DNA from: an uncultured Lachnospiraceae bacterium | GTDB taxonomy: Bacteria; Bacillota; Clostridia; Lachnospirales; Lachnospiraceae | Assembly: GCA_905236545.1 (NCBI GenBank) | Contig: CAJOQO010000092.1 | Coordinates: forward strand, 1 to 16,933 | Reading direction: 5' to 3' | DNA length: 16,933 nt | Part shown: piece by piece, positions 6,973 through 14,743 of the stretch | Layout of the letters: each line of letters opens with the position of its first letter | How positions within the stretch are numbered: the first letter of the stretch is position 1 | The notes under the pieces: model-generated | What the model saw: the letters and a program-made list of their open reading frames with translations, nothing else | What the model was told of the DNA's origin: nothing | The model's database searches: none | Program-made: the position numbers and the translations under genes

Positions 6973-9366
6973 GTGGAGTTTTTCTTACAGAATCAGGCGG
7001 ATCTTATGATGGTTCTGAGCGGAGTGTGCGGAGTCATGGCATTGTTTGTGCACATGACAGGCACCATGTCCAAGGCACGCAAGAGAATTCTGGTGCTGCT
7101 TGAACTCAGCGCCATGCTTTTGCTGATTGCGGACCGGCGTGCTTACCTCTACAGAGGCGATGTGAGTACAAAGGGCTGGTGGATGGTGCGAATCAGCAAT
7201 TTCCTTGTATTCTTCCTGACACTGGCCGTGATCTACTGCTATAACATGTACCTGATCGACCTGCTGATGCATGAGGGGCGGCTTACCGCGGTTCCGAAGC
7301 GCCTTAAGATCTCGAGGATCCTGCTTCTGATCGGAATGGTGCTGGTTGTCATCTCCCAGTTTACCGGACTCTATTATACCTTTGATGAGATGAACCGGTA
7401 TCAGCGTGCGCCGGGGTTCATCATCTGTTATGTGATCCCCCTGTCAGTTCTGATTCTGCAGGGAAGCGTTATTGCGCAGTATTACAGACGGCTGAGCCCG
7501 GGCATCGCTTTTTCGATGATGCTTTTTTCCGTCTTTTCCGTTGTCTCCGCTGTTCTGCAGGTCTTTGCGTACGGTATCTCACTGAACAATATCACCATTG
7601 TTATGCTGGCAGCCATGCTCTATATTTTTGTGCTGCGGGATCTGAACAAGGAAGTTGAGCAGGCACGGGAGAAGGAGATCGAGCACTACAGGGAACAGCA
7701 GAAAAAGGAACATGCGCTGTTTGAACAGACCGCAGAGGCGCTTGCTTCAGCGATCGATGCCAAAGATCCTTATACGCACGGCCATTCCGCCCGGGTTGCC
7801 ATGTATTCTACGAAGATTGCCCGGGAAGCGGGAAAGAGCGAAGAAGAGTGCGAAAAAGTATACTTTGCCGCGCTTCTGCACGATGTCGGCAAGATCGGTG
7901 TCCCCAGCGCCGTGATCAATAAGCCCGGCCGTCTGACGGATGAAGAGTTTGCGCAGATCAAGCTTCATCCGGTTTTCGGCAATCAGATCCTCTCCAGCAT
8001 ACAGCAGTCCCCCTATCTCAGCATCGGAGCGCATTATCATCATGAACGTTATGATGGCAGAGGTTATCCGACGGGCCTGAAGGGAGAGGATATTCCTGAG
8101 ATCGCGCGGATCATAGCAGTTGCCGACTCCTATGATGCGATGACATCAAAACGCAGTTATCGCGATCCGATCCCGCAGCAGACGGTGCGTGAGGAACTGG
8201 TCAAAGGGATCGGCACACAATTTGATCCGAAATATGCAAAGATCATGATTCATCTGGTTGATCTGGATATGGAATACTCGATGCGGGACCGGGAGGAAGG
8301 AGCGGATGACTCAATCGCCACCCATGTCAAATGCGAAAAGATCTACCATGATTGTACAACCGGGATCCTGATCAATTCACAGAAAACCAGGATCCGGCTG
8401 TACAGCAAACCGGATCCCGGTTTTGCAAAAGAGGAAAGCCTGCCGGCGCTGGTGCTTTTTGATGCGCTGGATGGCAGGGTCCATGAGGATGAAGCGAAGA
8501 GAAAGGATCTGCTCTACTTTGAGTATGCCCAGGTCAGGATGGACGGAAGGATCCTGTGCGTCGGCGCCCGGAAAGCAGAGACAAAGGTATTGCCTGCGGA
8601 TACGGGAGCGGCGGATACGGATAATAAGGGCTATGTTCATTATGAGATCGAGGCCGTAAGGGTCAGGGATCACGCGCTTGTCCGCATATCGGGCAGAAGG
8701 TGCATGGAATGCATCATCGCGCTCCCGGACAGTTCCCGTTTTTCCTATCTCTCTCTTACCGGCGAACACTGTACGATCAGCGACATCAGAGTGGATCATG
8801 ATGAAATGAGCGTGGATGATGATTATATTCCCCGCATAGCGGAAGAGATCAGCTATATCCGGGGGTGCCCGCAGGGGGATATTCCGAATGTACAGATCGA
8901 TGGATGGCGTTCCGATACGACGATGGGGGTTCCGGTTTCGGAACGGCTGGTGCTCGATTTCCATACGCAGAGCCTGCCGACCGCGCGGCTCGTATGGCAC
9001 TGTCCTTTTATCAGTCTGTATACCTCCGAAGACGGCAATGTGAACGGAGCCGGCTACAGGGAGTTTCTGCTTCTTCGACTGGACGGGGAGAACTGGGAAT
9101 CCGATGCACATGCCGAAAACGTTGTCTATATCGACCATACCCGGGACTTCGAGGGCTGGAATACCTGGAAGGATAAGAATAAGCAGGGAATGGACTGCGC
9201 GGTCACGATCCGCCGCGAGGGCAGCCGTGTGATGATAGAGACGGAAAACCTTGGGATCGCGATCTACAGCACAACAACGATTAAGGACGACGTGGACAGA
9301 ATCTATGTTGCCATTACCGGCGATCAGTGCGCTCTGACAAATATCCGTATCACGGAACAGGCGTGA
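6973..9366 (+). CDS. Seven-TM HD-GYP protein with duplicated C-terminal beta-rich module
   Basis: 797 residues. There are seven hydrophobic segments (about 11-30, 38-58, 74-98, 112-135, 144-168, 174-198, 202-221), then a charged coiled-coil-like linker (222-255). The HD-GYP domain (about 256-435) has YTHGHS 267-272, HDVGKIG from H303/D304, and HHERYDGRGYP 356-366, so metal and GYP residues are intact and c-di-GMP hydrolysis is expected. Residues 437-797 form an unrecognised beta-rich region with two related halves ending YLSLTGEHCTISDIRV (from 592) and YVAITGDQCALTNIRI (from 778). The start is GTG 6973, because aggagg at 6959-6964 is spaced for it and lies inside any reading from ATG 6943. 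The topology places the C-terminal module in the cytoplasm if the domains follow a seven-TM sensor with an outside N-terminus. The GH4 gene follows by 45 bp. Confidence 0.9.
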   Translation: MEFFLQNQADLMMVLSGVCGVMALFVHMTGTMSKARKRILVLLELSAMLLLIADRRAYLYRGDVSTKGWWMVRISNFLVFFLTLAVIYCYNMYLIDLLMHEGRLTAVPKRLKISRILLLIGMVLVVISQFTGLYYTFDEMNRYQRAPGFIICYVIPLSVLILQGSVIAQYYRRLSPGIAFSMMLFSVFSVVSAVLQVFAYGISLNNITIVMLAAMLYIFVLRDLNKEVEQAREKEIEHYREQQKKEHALFEQTAEALASAIDAKDPYTHGHSARVAMYSTKIAREAGKSEEECEKVYFAALLHDVGKIGVPSAVINKPGRLTDEEFAQIKLHPVFGNQILSSIQQSPYLSIGAHYHHERYDGRGYPTGLKGEDIPEIARIIAVADSYDAMTSKRSYRDPIPQQTVREELVKGIGTQFDPKYAKIMIHLVDLDMEYSMRDREEGADDSIATHVKCEKIYHDCTTGILINSQKTRIRLYSKPDPGFAKEESLPALVLFDALDGRVHEDEAKRKDLLYFEYAQVRMDGRILCVGARKAETKVLPADTGAADTDNKGYVHYEIEAVRVRDHALVRISGRRCMECIIALPDSSRFSYLSLTGEHCTISDIRVDHDEMSVDDDYIPRIAEEISYIRGCPQGDIPNVQIDGWRSDTTMGVPVSERLVLDFHTQSLPTARLVWHCPFISLYTSEDGNVNGAGYREFLLLRLDGENWESDAHAENVVYIDHTRDFEGWNTWKDKNKQGMDCAVTIRREGSRVMIETENLGIAIYSTTTIKDDVDRIYVAITGDQCALTNIRITEQA

Positions 9367-9411
9367 GGAATATGACCGGGACAGATCATTTGGATACAGA
9401 AGGAGACAGTT

Positions 9412-10839
9412 ATGCCTAAAATCACATTTATGGGGGCGGGGTCAACCGTATTCGCGAAGAATGTTCTCGGAGACTGTATGATGACCCCTGCTCTGGAAGA
9501 AAGCCGGATCGCTCTCTATGATATTGACCGGAACCGGCTGGAGGAATCCGCGCTGATGCTGGAAGCAATTAACAGAAACAACGGCTCGAAGGCAGTCATT
9601 GAGAAATACCTTGGCGTTTCGATGCGAAAAGAAGCGCTCAGGGGCGCGGACTATGTTGTAAATGCCATTCAGGTGGGAGGATATGATCCCTGTACGATAA
9701 CGGACTTTGAGATTCCGAAAAAATACGGCCTTCGCCAGACCATAGCGGATACCCTTGGGGTGGGCGGTGTATTCCGAGCGCTCCGTACGATTCCGGTCAT
9801 GCTGGATTTTGCCCGGGATATGGAGGAGGTTTGTCCGGATGCGTGGCTGCTCAATTATACGAATCCCATGGCGATGCTGACCGGTGCCATGCTGACCATG
9901 AGCAGCATCAGGACGGTCGGTCTGTGCCACAGCGTCCAGGTATGCGCTCCGACCCTGCTGAATGAACTGTGCATGGGGTATGATGACAGGGTTCAGGTGA
10001 AGATCGCCGGCATCAATCATCAGGCCTGGCTTCTGGAGTGTACGCGGGACGGAGAGGACCTCTATCCTGAGATTAAGCGCAGGGCGAAACTGTATAATGA
10101 AGGAAAACTGGAGATCGGAACCTGGGAAGAGCGCCGGGCGATGCTCTCCAACGGGGAACCTCTGCCCGGACAATGGGAAGAGCGGATGAAGGAAGAGTAT
10201 GATCTTTACCGGAAGACCGGACGTCATGGCGATATGGTCCGGCTGGAACTGATGCTCCGGTTTGGCTACTATATCACGGAATCCAGCGAGCACAATGCGG
10301 AATACACGCCCTACTTCATCAAGCAGAGGTATCCGGAGCTGATCGGGCGGTTCAACATTCCGCTGGATGAATATCCGCGCAGATGTATCCGCCAGATCGA
10401 AGAGTGGGAGAGCCGGAGGGAGGAACTGACAAAGAATCCGATGCTCACGCATGAAAGATCCAGGGAATATGCCAGTTACATCATGGAGGCAATGGAGACG
10501 GGACACCCCGTTAAAATCGGGGGCAATGTACTGAACAAGGGCCTGATCACGAATCTTCCGCAGCGTGCCTGCGTGGAGGTGCCGTGCATGGCAGACCGGA
10601 ATGGAATACAGCCCACCGTAATCGGGGATCTGCCGGAACAGTGCGCCGCATTAAACCGTACCAACATCAATGTACAGCTGATGACGGTGGAAGCGGCACG
10701 CACCCGGAAGAGAGAAGATATCTATCGGGCGGTTATGCTGGATCCGCATACCAGCGCGGAGCTGTCCATTGATGATATCGTTTCGATGTGCGACGAGATG
10801 ATAGAGGCGCACAGAGACTGGATGCCGGAATACAGCTGA
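9412..10839 (+). CDS. melA: GH4 family alpha-galactosidase (MelA type)
   Basis: This is a 475-residue cytosolic NAD+/Mn2+-dependent glycosidase of family GH4 (E. coli MelA is 451 residues). The Rossmann motif KITFMGAGSTVF is at 3-14. The substrate/metal motifs are NYTNPM 148-153, CHSVQ 172-176 (metal-ligand Cys) and GINHQ 200-204 (metal-ligand His). ADTLGVGG, ESSEHNAEYTP, LDEYPRRC and the C-terminal NRTNINVQLM...MLDPHTSAELSIDDI closely parallel MelA. The enzyme cleaves alpha-galactosides by transient oxidation at C3. An insert near 225-265 (EERRAMLSNGEPLPGQWEE) accounts for the extra length. SD aaggaga lies 7 nt before ATG 9412. It is likely co-transcribed with the HD-GYP gene. Closely related GH4 members act on alpha-glucosides or alpha-galacturonides, so the substrate is not certain. 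Confidence 0.9.
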   Translation: MPKITFMGAGSTVFAKNVLGDCMMTPALEESRIALYDIDRNRLEESALMLEAINRNNGSKAVIEKYLGVSMRKEALRGADYVVNAIQVGGYDPCTITDFEIPKKYGLRQTIADTLGVGGVFRALRTIPVMLDFARDMEEVCPDAWLLNYTNPMAMLTGAMLTMSSIRTVGLCHSVQVCAPTLLNELCMGYDDRVQVKIAGINHQAWLLECTRDGEDLYPEIKRRAKLYNEGKLEIGTWEERRAMLSNGEPLPGQWEERMKEEYDLYRKTGRHGDMVRLELMLRFGYYITESSEHNAEYTPYFIKQRYPELIGRFNIPLDEYPRRCIRQIEEWESRREELTKNPMLTHERSREYASYIMEAMETGHPVKIGGNVLNKGLITNLPQRACVEVPCMADRNGIQPTVIGDLPEQCAALNRTNINVQLMTVEAARTRKREDIYRAVMLDPHTSAELSIDDIVSMCDEMIEAHRDWMPEYS

Positions 10840-10928
10840 AAGCCGTAGTGCAGCAAAAAGCCATAGTACAGCAAAAAGCCATAGTACAGATAAAAGCCGT
10901 AGTACAGCGGAAGGCCGTACTACGGCTG
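10822..10928 (+). repeat. 18-bp tandem repeat (about 6 units) starting in the end of the GH4 gene
   Basis: Units beginning at 10839, 10857, 10875, 10893 and 10911 have the consensus aaagccatagtacagcaa, with small changes. Unit 2 and unit 3 differ only in the last three bases. The preceding 17 nt (atgccggaatacagctg, 10822-10838), which encode the last codons of the GH4 protein, match the unit at most positions, so the array appears to have grown from the gene's own 3' end. It ends 20 bp before the stop of the convergent NAGPA gene. Confidence 0.85.
10895..10927. terminator. Hairpin within the repeat array, possible transcription barrier
   Basis: An 11-bp perfect stem pairs agccgtagtac (10895-10905) with gtactacggct (10917-10927) around an 11-nt loop. 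The last repeat unit carries the inverted half. It lies between the convergent GH4 and NAGPA genes. No T-tract follows on either strand, so intrinsic termination is uncertain. Confidence 0.4.
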
Positions 10929-10949
10929 AAAGGATCTTCCGGATCGGAA

Positions 10950-12038
10950 TCAGTCCGGCTGGCTGTAGAACAGAAGGAAGTCCGCGGTGCCTCTGCGTGC
11001 GAGCGAACCGTCTTCGAGCCGGTCGCCATTCTCATTGATGTAGCTGCCGCCGATCACGAGCGCGCTGCTGCCGCCGCCGTCCAGACCGCGGGCATACTGG
11101 CAGCCGAGCTTATGAAAGATCTTCTGCTCCTGGTAGATCGTTATGCCATCCGAATGATCCGCTCCGCCGGCTGTGATGATGTAGTACTCCAGCGGGCGCA
11201 CCATACCGACCGCGGTACGGGGATAGGAAAAACCGTTCCAGTCAAAGTCCGTGAGGACGCATTCCTGCCCGTCTTTGATCAGGAGATCCTCGCAGGTTCC
11301 CCAGGAAAAAACGACGTCCTGCGCAAGCACGGAATCGATCGTGTTGTACCCCGGAGAGAAAAGCGTGCCATCACGTCTGAGGCAGATCTCATAGCCATCG
11401 GAATAGGGACCATGAACAACCTCGTTGTTCCGGATCAGAAGCTCTCCGCCGGTCGCATAGCCTGTTTCGTATTTAAAATAACTGCCGTTTACCAGAATCT
11501 CAGCGCCTGTCCGGACGGCAGCGTCCTGCGGCGTTTCTCTTTCCCCGCCGAAATCTCCGAAGGAATCATCTCCATTGATCTGGGACGCGTCCTTGATGAT
11601 GACGTGTGTCAGATAATAAGAGCCGTTCCCGGCCTTGTGTTTTGTACAGGTATAGAAGAGGGAATCGGAATAAAACCTGAAGTCGGCTTCCACATACTCA
11701 TCCGCGTATTCCCTGAGTGCGTCAAACGGACTCGGGTACGGACTGAGTGTTCTGACGGAAAGAGATGAGGAGGGAGGTTCATCCGGAACAGAGACGACCT
11801 GCGGCTCGGGAAGCACATCCTCGAGTGTCTGGCCTTCCTTTGACTGCTTCTCGTCGATCAGTTCGAACAGTCCGTCCGGCGAGACCAGAGCATCCTCCTC
11901 CCTGCTGTCGGAAGAATCCTTTGCGGGAGTATCCGCTGAATCAGATACGACGACATCATCCTCAGCGCATGCCGGAGCTGCACAACAGGAGATGACCAGC
12001 CCCGCCGCAAGGAGCATTGCCAATCTATTTTTACCCAT
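10950..12038 (-). CDS. Exported phosphodiester glycosidase (NAGPA-domain) family protein
   Basis: 362 residues. The N-terminal signal is MGKNRLAMLLAAGLVIS. VISC (15-18) fits a lipobox, and ACA before EDD (23-25) fits signal peptidase I, so it is either a lipoprotein or a secreted protein. An acidic Ser/Asp/Glu/Pro-rich spacer (about 26-100) leads to the NAGPA fold. Its marks are ILVNGSYF, GGELLIRNNEVV, YPRTAVGMV (about 273), ARGLDGGGSSALVI (about 315-328) and RRGTADFLLF near the end. These match the YPRTAVG and DGGGSS signatures of PF09992. Members remove N-acetylglucosamine from phosphodiesters in animals; bacterial members act on envelope or exopolysaccharide phosphodiesters, mostly untested. 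ATG 12038 follows ggagga by 10 nt; the earlier in-frame TTG (12056) contains that SD and is rejected. The gene is single, convergent with GH4. Confidence 0.88.
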   Translation of the reverse strand: MGKNRLAMLLAAGLVISCCAAPACAEDDVVVSDSADTPAKDSSDSREEDALVSPDGLFELIDEKQSKEGQTLEDVLPEPQVVSVPDEPPSSSLSVRTLSPYPSPFDALREYADEYVEADFRFYSDSLFYTCTKHKAGNGSYYLTHVIIKDASQINGDDSFGDFGGERETPQDAAVRTGAEILVNGSYFKYETGYATGGELLIRNNEVVHGPYSDGYEICLRRDGTLFSPGYNTIDSVLAQDVVFSWGTCEDLLIKDGQECVLTDFDWNGFSYPRTAVGMVRPLEYYIITAGGADHSDGITIYQEQKIFHKLGCQYARGLDGGGSSALVIGGSYINENGDRLEDGSLARRGTADFLLFYSQPD

Positions 12039-12064
12039 AAGAATGTTTTCCTCCAATGCAGATT

Positions 12065-12093
12065 ATTCTAACACGGATCGTGCCGGTTGGAAA
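12065..12093 (-). promoter_or_regulatory. Promoter for the NAGPA gene
   Basis: On the minus strand, TTTCCA (plus 12088-12093) is followed by 17 nt and TAGAAT (plus 12065-12070), a 5/6 match to the -10 box. It lies 26 nt upstream of the ATG at 12038. The leader is very short (about 20 nt) but includes the SD. Confidence 0.55.
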
Positions 12094-12101
12094 GACAGGG
12101 G

Positions 12102-12129
12102 TTGGATTTCGGTGCTTTTGTGATATACT
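12102..12129 (+). promoter_or_regulatory. Extended -10 promoter for the purine permease
   Basis: TTGGAT (12102-12107), a 16-nt spacer and TGATATACT (12121-12129), where TG one base before TATACT makes an extended -10. The transcript would start near 12136 with a leader of about 50 nt. The leader holds a small hairpin (cctgt-ataa-acagg, 12145-12158) but no purine riboswitch. Confidence 0.65.
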
Positions 12130-12185
12130 GAATGATAAGAGCAACCTGTATAAACAGGATATCGAAATTGAGGGGAGGAGATGGT

Positions 12186-13610
12186 ATGGAACGATTTTTT
12201 CATCTGAAGGAAAACCAGACAAATATCAGAACCGAGATTCTTGCGGGGCTGACCACTTTTATCACCATGGCGTATATCATTGCGCTGAATCCGAATATTC
12301 TTTCGGGCTACAAGGCGGAAGGCGCTGACCTGTGGAATGCGGTATTCATGGCAACCTGCATCGCCTCGGCCATCGGAACGATTACGATGGCTTTTTTTGC
12401 GAACAAGCCGTTTGTCATGGCTCCCGGTATGGGACTGAACAGCTTTTTCGCTGTGGTTGTCGCGAATATGGCGGCTATTTCGGGGATGACCTATGTTGAA
12501 TCCTACCAGTCGGCATTGTGTATCATCCTGATCGAAGGAATCGTGTTCCTGATTCTGTCGGTTCTGAATATCCGTGCGAAGATCGTTCAGGCGATCCCGC
12601 TCCCGATCCGGCTTGGCATCTCCCCGGCGATCGGCCTGATGCTCCTGGAGATCGGACTGGGATCGAATGCTGGGATCTTTTCTGAAACCGGAGGTCCCTT
12701 CTATGTGATGAGAGACTTCTTCGGAGCGTTGTCCCCATCGATTGGACGGGAGCAGATGGGCAGCGGATACACCCATATGGTTCTGAATGTTATTACCATG
12801 TTTGTCGGCCTGTTTATCATTCTGTTCCTGAGTATCAGAGGATTCAGGGGAGCGGTTCTGGGGGGCATGCTGGGCTCTTCGGTTCTGTTCTGGATAGGAG
12901 AGGCGGTTTTTCTGAAGACGAATCCGTTCAGTTCCCTGAAGGGAGCGTCTTTTGTCCCTCCTGTGAAGGATATGGTGGATCTCACGCTCTTCCATTTCGA
13001 TTTCAAGGGGTTTTTCAGTATCGGAGTCTTTACGGCGATCACGCTCATCATTACCTTCTGCATGATCGACATGTTCGATACGATCGGAACGCTGGTGGGT
13101 ACGGCGAGCCGCGCCGGGATGGTCGATGATGAGGGAAATATGCCGAAGATGAAGGAGGCCCTTCTTTCTGACGCGGTCGGAACCGTTTCGGGAGCCCTGA
13201 CCGGAACCCCGACCGTTACGACCTTCGTGGAGTCCGCCTCCGGCGTTGAGGCGGGAGGACGTACCGGCCTTACGGCGCTCACAGCAGGAATCCTGTTTCT
13301 GTGCTGCACGTTCATCGCGCCGATTGCCGCGCTGATCCCGCCGGCAGCAACCTCCGCCGCCCTGATCTATGTCGGAATCGTGATGCTGTCAGGACTTCAG
13401 AAGATTGACTGGAACGATATCTCGCAGATGGGACCTGTCTCCCTGATGCTGATTGCGATGCCGGTTTCCGGCTCCATCGGCCATGGCATCGGAATCGGAA
13501 TGATCGTATATACGATCATCAAGGTCATTTCAGGAAAGGCAAAGGAAGTATCGGTTCTGACGTATGTGATCTCTGTTTTGTTCCTGATAAAGTTCTTCCT
13601 GATTCTGTGA
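12186..13610 (+). CDS. NCS2/AzgA-type adenine/guanine/hypoxanthine permease
   Basis: This is a 474-residue polytopic transporter (12-14 hydrophobic helices) of the AzgA branch of the NCS2 nucleobase:cation symporters, related to B. subtilis PbuG/PbuO. Motifs include ILAGLTTFITMAYIIALNP near the start, FVMAPGMGLNSFFA, MIDMFDTIGTLVGTASRAG, and TPTVTTFVESASGVEAGGRTGLTAL, which contains the conserved Glu/Ser/Gly substrate region. The start is ATG 12186 with SD ggggagg 8 nt upstream; an in-frame extension to 12132 overlaps the promoter and is not used. It imports purine bases across the cytoplasmic membrane. No PurR box or purine riboswitch is recognised. The sugar-locus gene downstream (13739) is 128 bp away with its own SD; readthrough is possible, as no terminator with a T-tract is seen. 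Confidence 0.92.
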   Translation: MERFFHLKENQTNIRTEILAGLTTFITMAYIIALNPNILSGYKAEGADLWNAVFMATCIASAIGTITMAFFANKPFVMAPGMGLNSFFAVVVANMAAISGMTYVESYQSALCIILIEGIVFLILSVLNIRAKIVQAIPLPIRLGISPAIGLMLLEIGLGSNAGIFSETGGPFYVMRDFFGALSPSIGREQMGSGYTHMVLNVITMFVGLFIILFLSIRGFRGAVLGGMLGSSVLFWIGEAVFLKTNPFSSLKGASFVPPVKDMVDLTLFHFDFKGFFSIGVFTAITLIITFCMIDMFDTIGTLVGTASRAGMVDDEGNMPKMKEALLSDAVGTVSGALTGTPTVTTFVESASGVEAGGRTGLTALTAGILFLCCTFIAPIAALIPPAATSAALIYVGIVMLSGLQKIDWNDISQMGPVSLMLIAMPVSGSIGHGIGIGMIVYTIIKVISGKAKEVSVLTYVISVLFLIKFFLIL

Positions 13611-13738
13611 TGAAAGAGGCAGAATTCTGCGATGAAAGGGGCAAAAGCCCTGAGGCCTGCCTGCAGGCAGAGAAAAGGATGCTGGCGCAGCCGGCAGCTG
13701 ACAGTTTTGGAAACACTGATGTTCGGAAGGAGAAAAGA

Positions 13739-14743
13739 ATGTTTGATCGCAACTATTATGGTCACAGTACCCAGTTTTTCGGCGTGGAGGAGCACAGGCT
13801 GACAGGCGGAAGAGGCGACGGGATGCGCCTGCTTGAGGTGAGGAACGGAAGCGGCGTAGAGTTCACGGTCTCTGCTGACCGCTGCGCGGATATCTCCAGA
13901 CTGTCCTATAAGGGAGTCAACCTGAACTATATGGGAGTGGGGGGATACGCAGGTCCCGCTTACTATGATGATCAGGGGGATCACTGGCTGAAGACCTTTA
14001 ACTGCGGTTTTCTGACAACCTGCGGCCTGGCGAATATCGGCATTCCACAGAAGGACGGCGGAGAAGATCTGCCGCTGCATGGAACGATCGGGAATCAGCC
14101 GTCGGATCATATCTGGTATGTCTCCGATGAGGAAAGGATCGAGATCCATGCCCATGTCCCGGATATGCAGATCTTTGGGCGCAAGATGGAGCTGGAGCGC
14201 ACGATCTCCTGCCCGGTCGGCGGGAACCGTCTGACGATCCACGACAAGGTCAGGAATCTTGGTTCGCATGAGGAACCTATGCTGATCCTTTATCATATGA
14301 ACATGGGATATCCGCTTCTGAGCGAGAAGTCGGTCGTCAGAGTGAATTCTGTAAAGGTTACACCGAGAACCGCGCACGCTGCCAGGGATCTGGAAACCTG
14401 GGACAGGATGCTGAAGCCGGTGAAGGACTTTGAGGAGCAGTGCTACTACCATGAGTTTGGCGGAAAGAAAGCCTGCGCGAAGATCTTCAACCAGGATGCG
14501 GGCGTCGGACTGGCGATTCAGTTTGATTCCACATCCCTTCCGTATCTGACGGAATGGAAGATGATGGGAGAAAAGGATTATGTTCTCGGACTGGAGCCGA
14601 TGATCGCGACCCTGGATGGAAGAAAGGGACTCAGAGAGTCCGGACAGCTTCCGTTCATTGCGCCGGGTGAGGAGCGGGAGTTTGAGGTATGTGTATCCTT
14701 TTTTGATGACATAGGGAAGTTTGACAGTGAGAATCATGAATAA
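13739..14743 (+). CDS. DUF4432 family (aldose 1-epimerase-like) protein
   Basis: This 334-residue protein resembles the aldose-1-epimerase/DUF4432 beta-sandwich family. The family's style is visible in the N-terminal GGRGDGMRLLEVRNGSG, SADRCADISRLSYKGVNL and NCGFLTTCGLANIG segments, the mid-domain PLHGTIGNQPS, a catalytic-type His cluster (MLILYHMNMGYPLL), and the C-terminal region YVLGLEPM. It probably acts on a sugar or uronate in the cytosol, as no signal peptide is present. Start ATG 13739 has SD aaggag; the frame is open back to 13607, overlapping the permease stop, but that start lacks an SD. Its stop overlaps the next start by 8 bp, so it is translationally coupled to the ROK regulator. 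Catalytic residues are not established for this family, so the reaction is open. Confidence 0.82.
   Translation: MFDRNYYGHSTQFFGVEEHRLTGGRGDGMRLLEVRNGSGVEFTVSADRCADISRLSYKGVNLNYMGVGGYAGPAYYDDQGDHWLKTFNCGFLTTCGLANIGIPQKDGGEDLPLHGTIGNQPSDHIWYVSDEERIEIHAHVPDMQIFGRKMELERTISCPVGGNRLTIHDKVRNLGSHEEPMLILYHMNMGYPLLSEKSVVRVNSVKVTPRTAHAARDLETWDRMLKPVKDFEEQCYYHEFGGKKACAKIFNQDAGVGLAIQFDSTSLPYLTEWKMMGEKDYVLGLEPMIATLDGRKGLRESGQLPFIAPGEEREFEVCVSFFDDIGKFDSENHE

Noticed and set aside
10839..10928. Short repeats that could suggest a CRISPR array
   Set aside because: Units are directly adjacent without unique spacers, and no cas genes are nearby.
10788..11768. Plus-strand open frame (326 codons) with KAVVQQ-like repeats
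   Set aside because: The repeats are the 18-bp DNA array read in another frame, and the remainder is antisense to the well-supported NAGPA gene.
12130..12185. Purine riboswitch before the NCS2 permease
   Set aside because: The leader is only about 50 nt and has one small hairpin; the conserved three-way junction core is absent.
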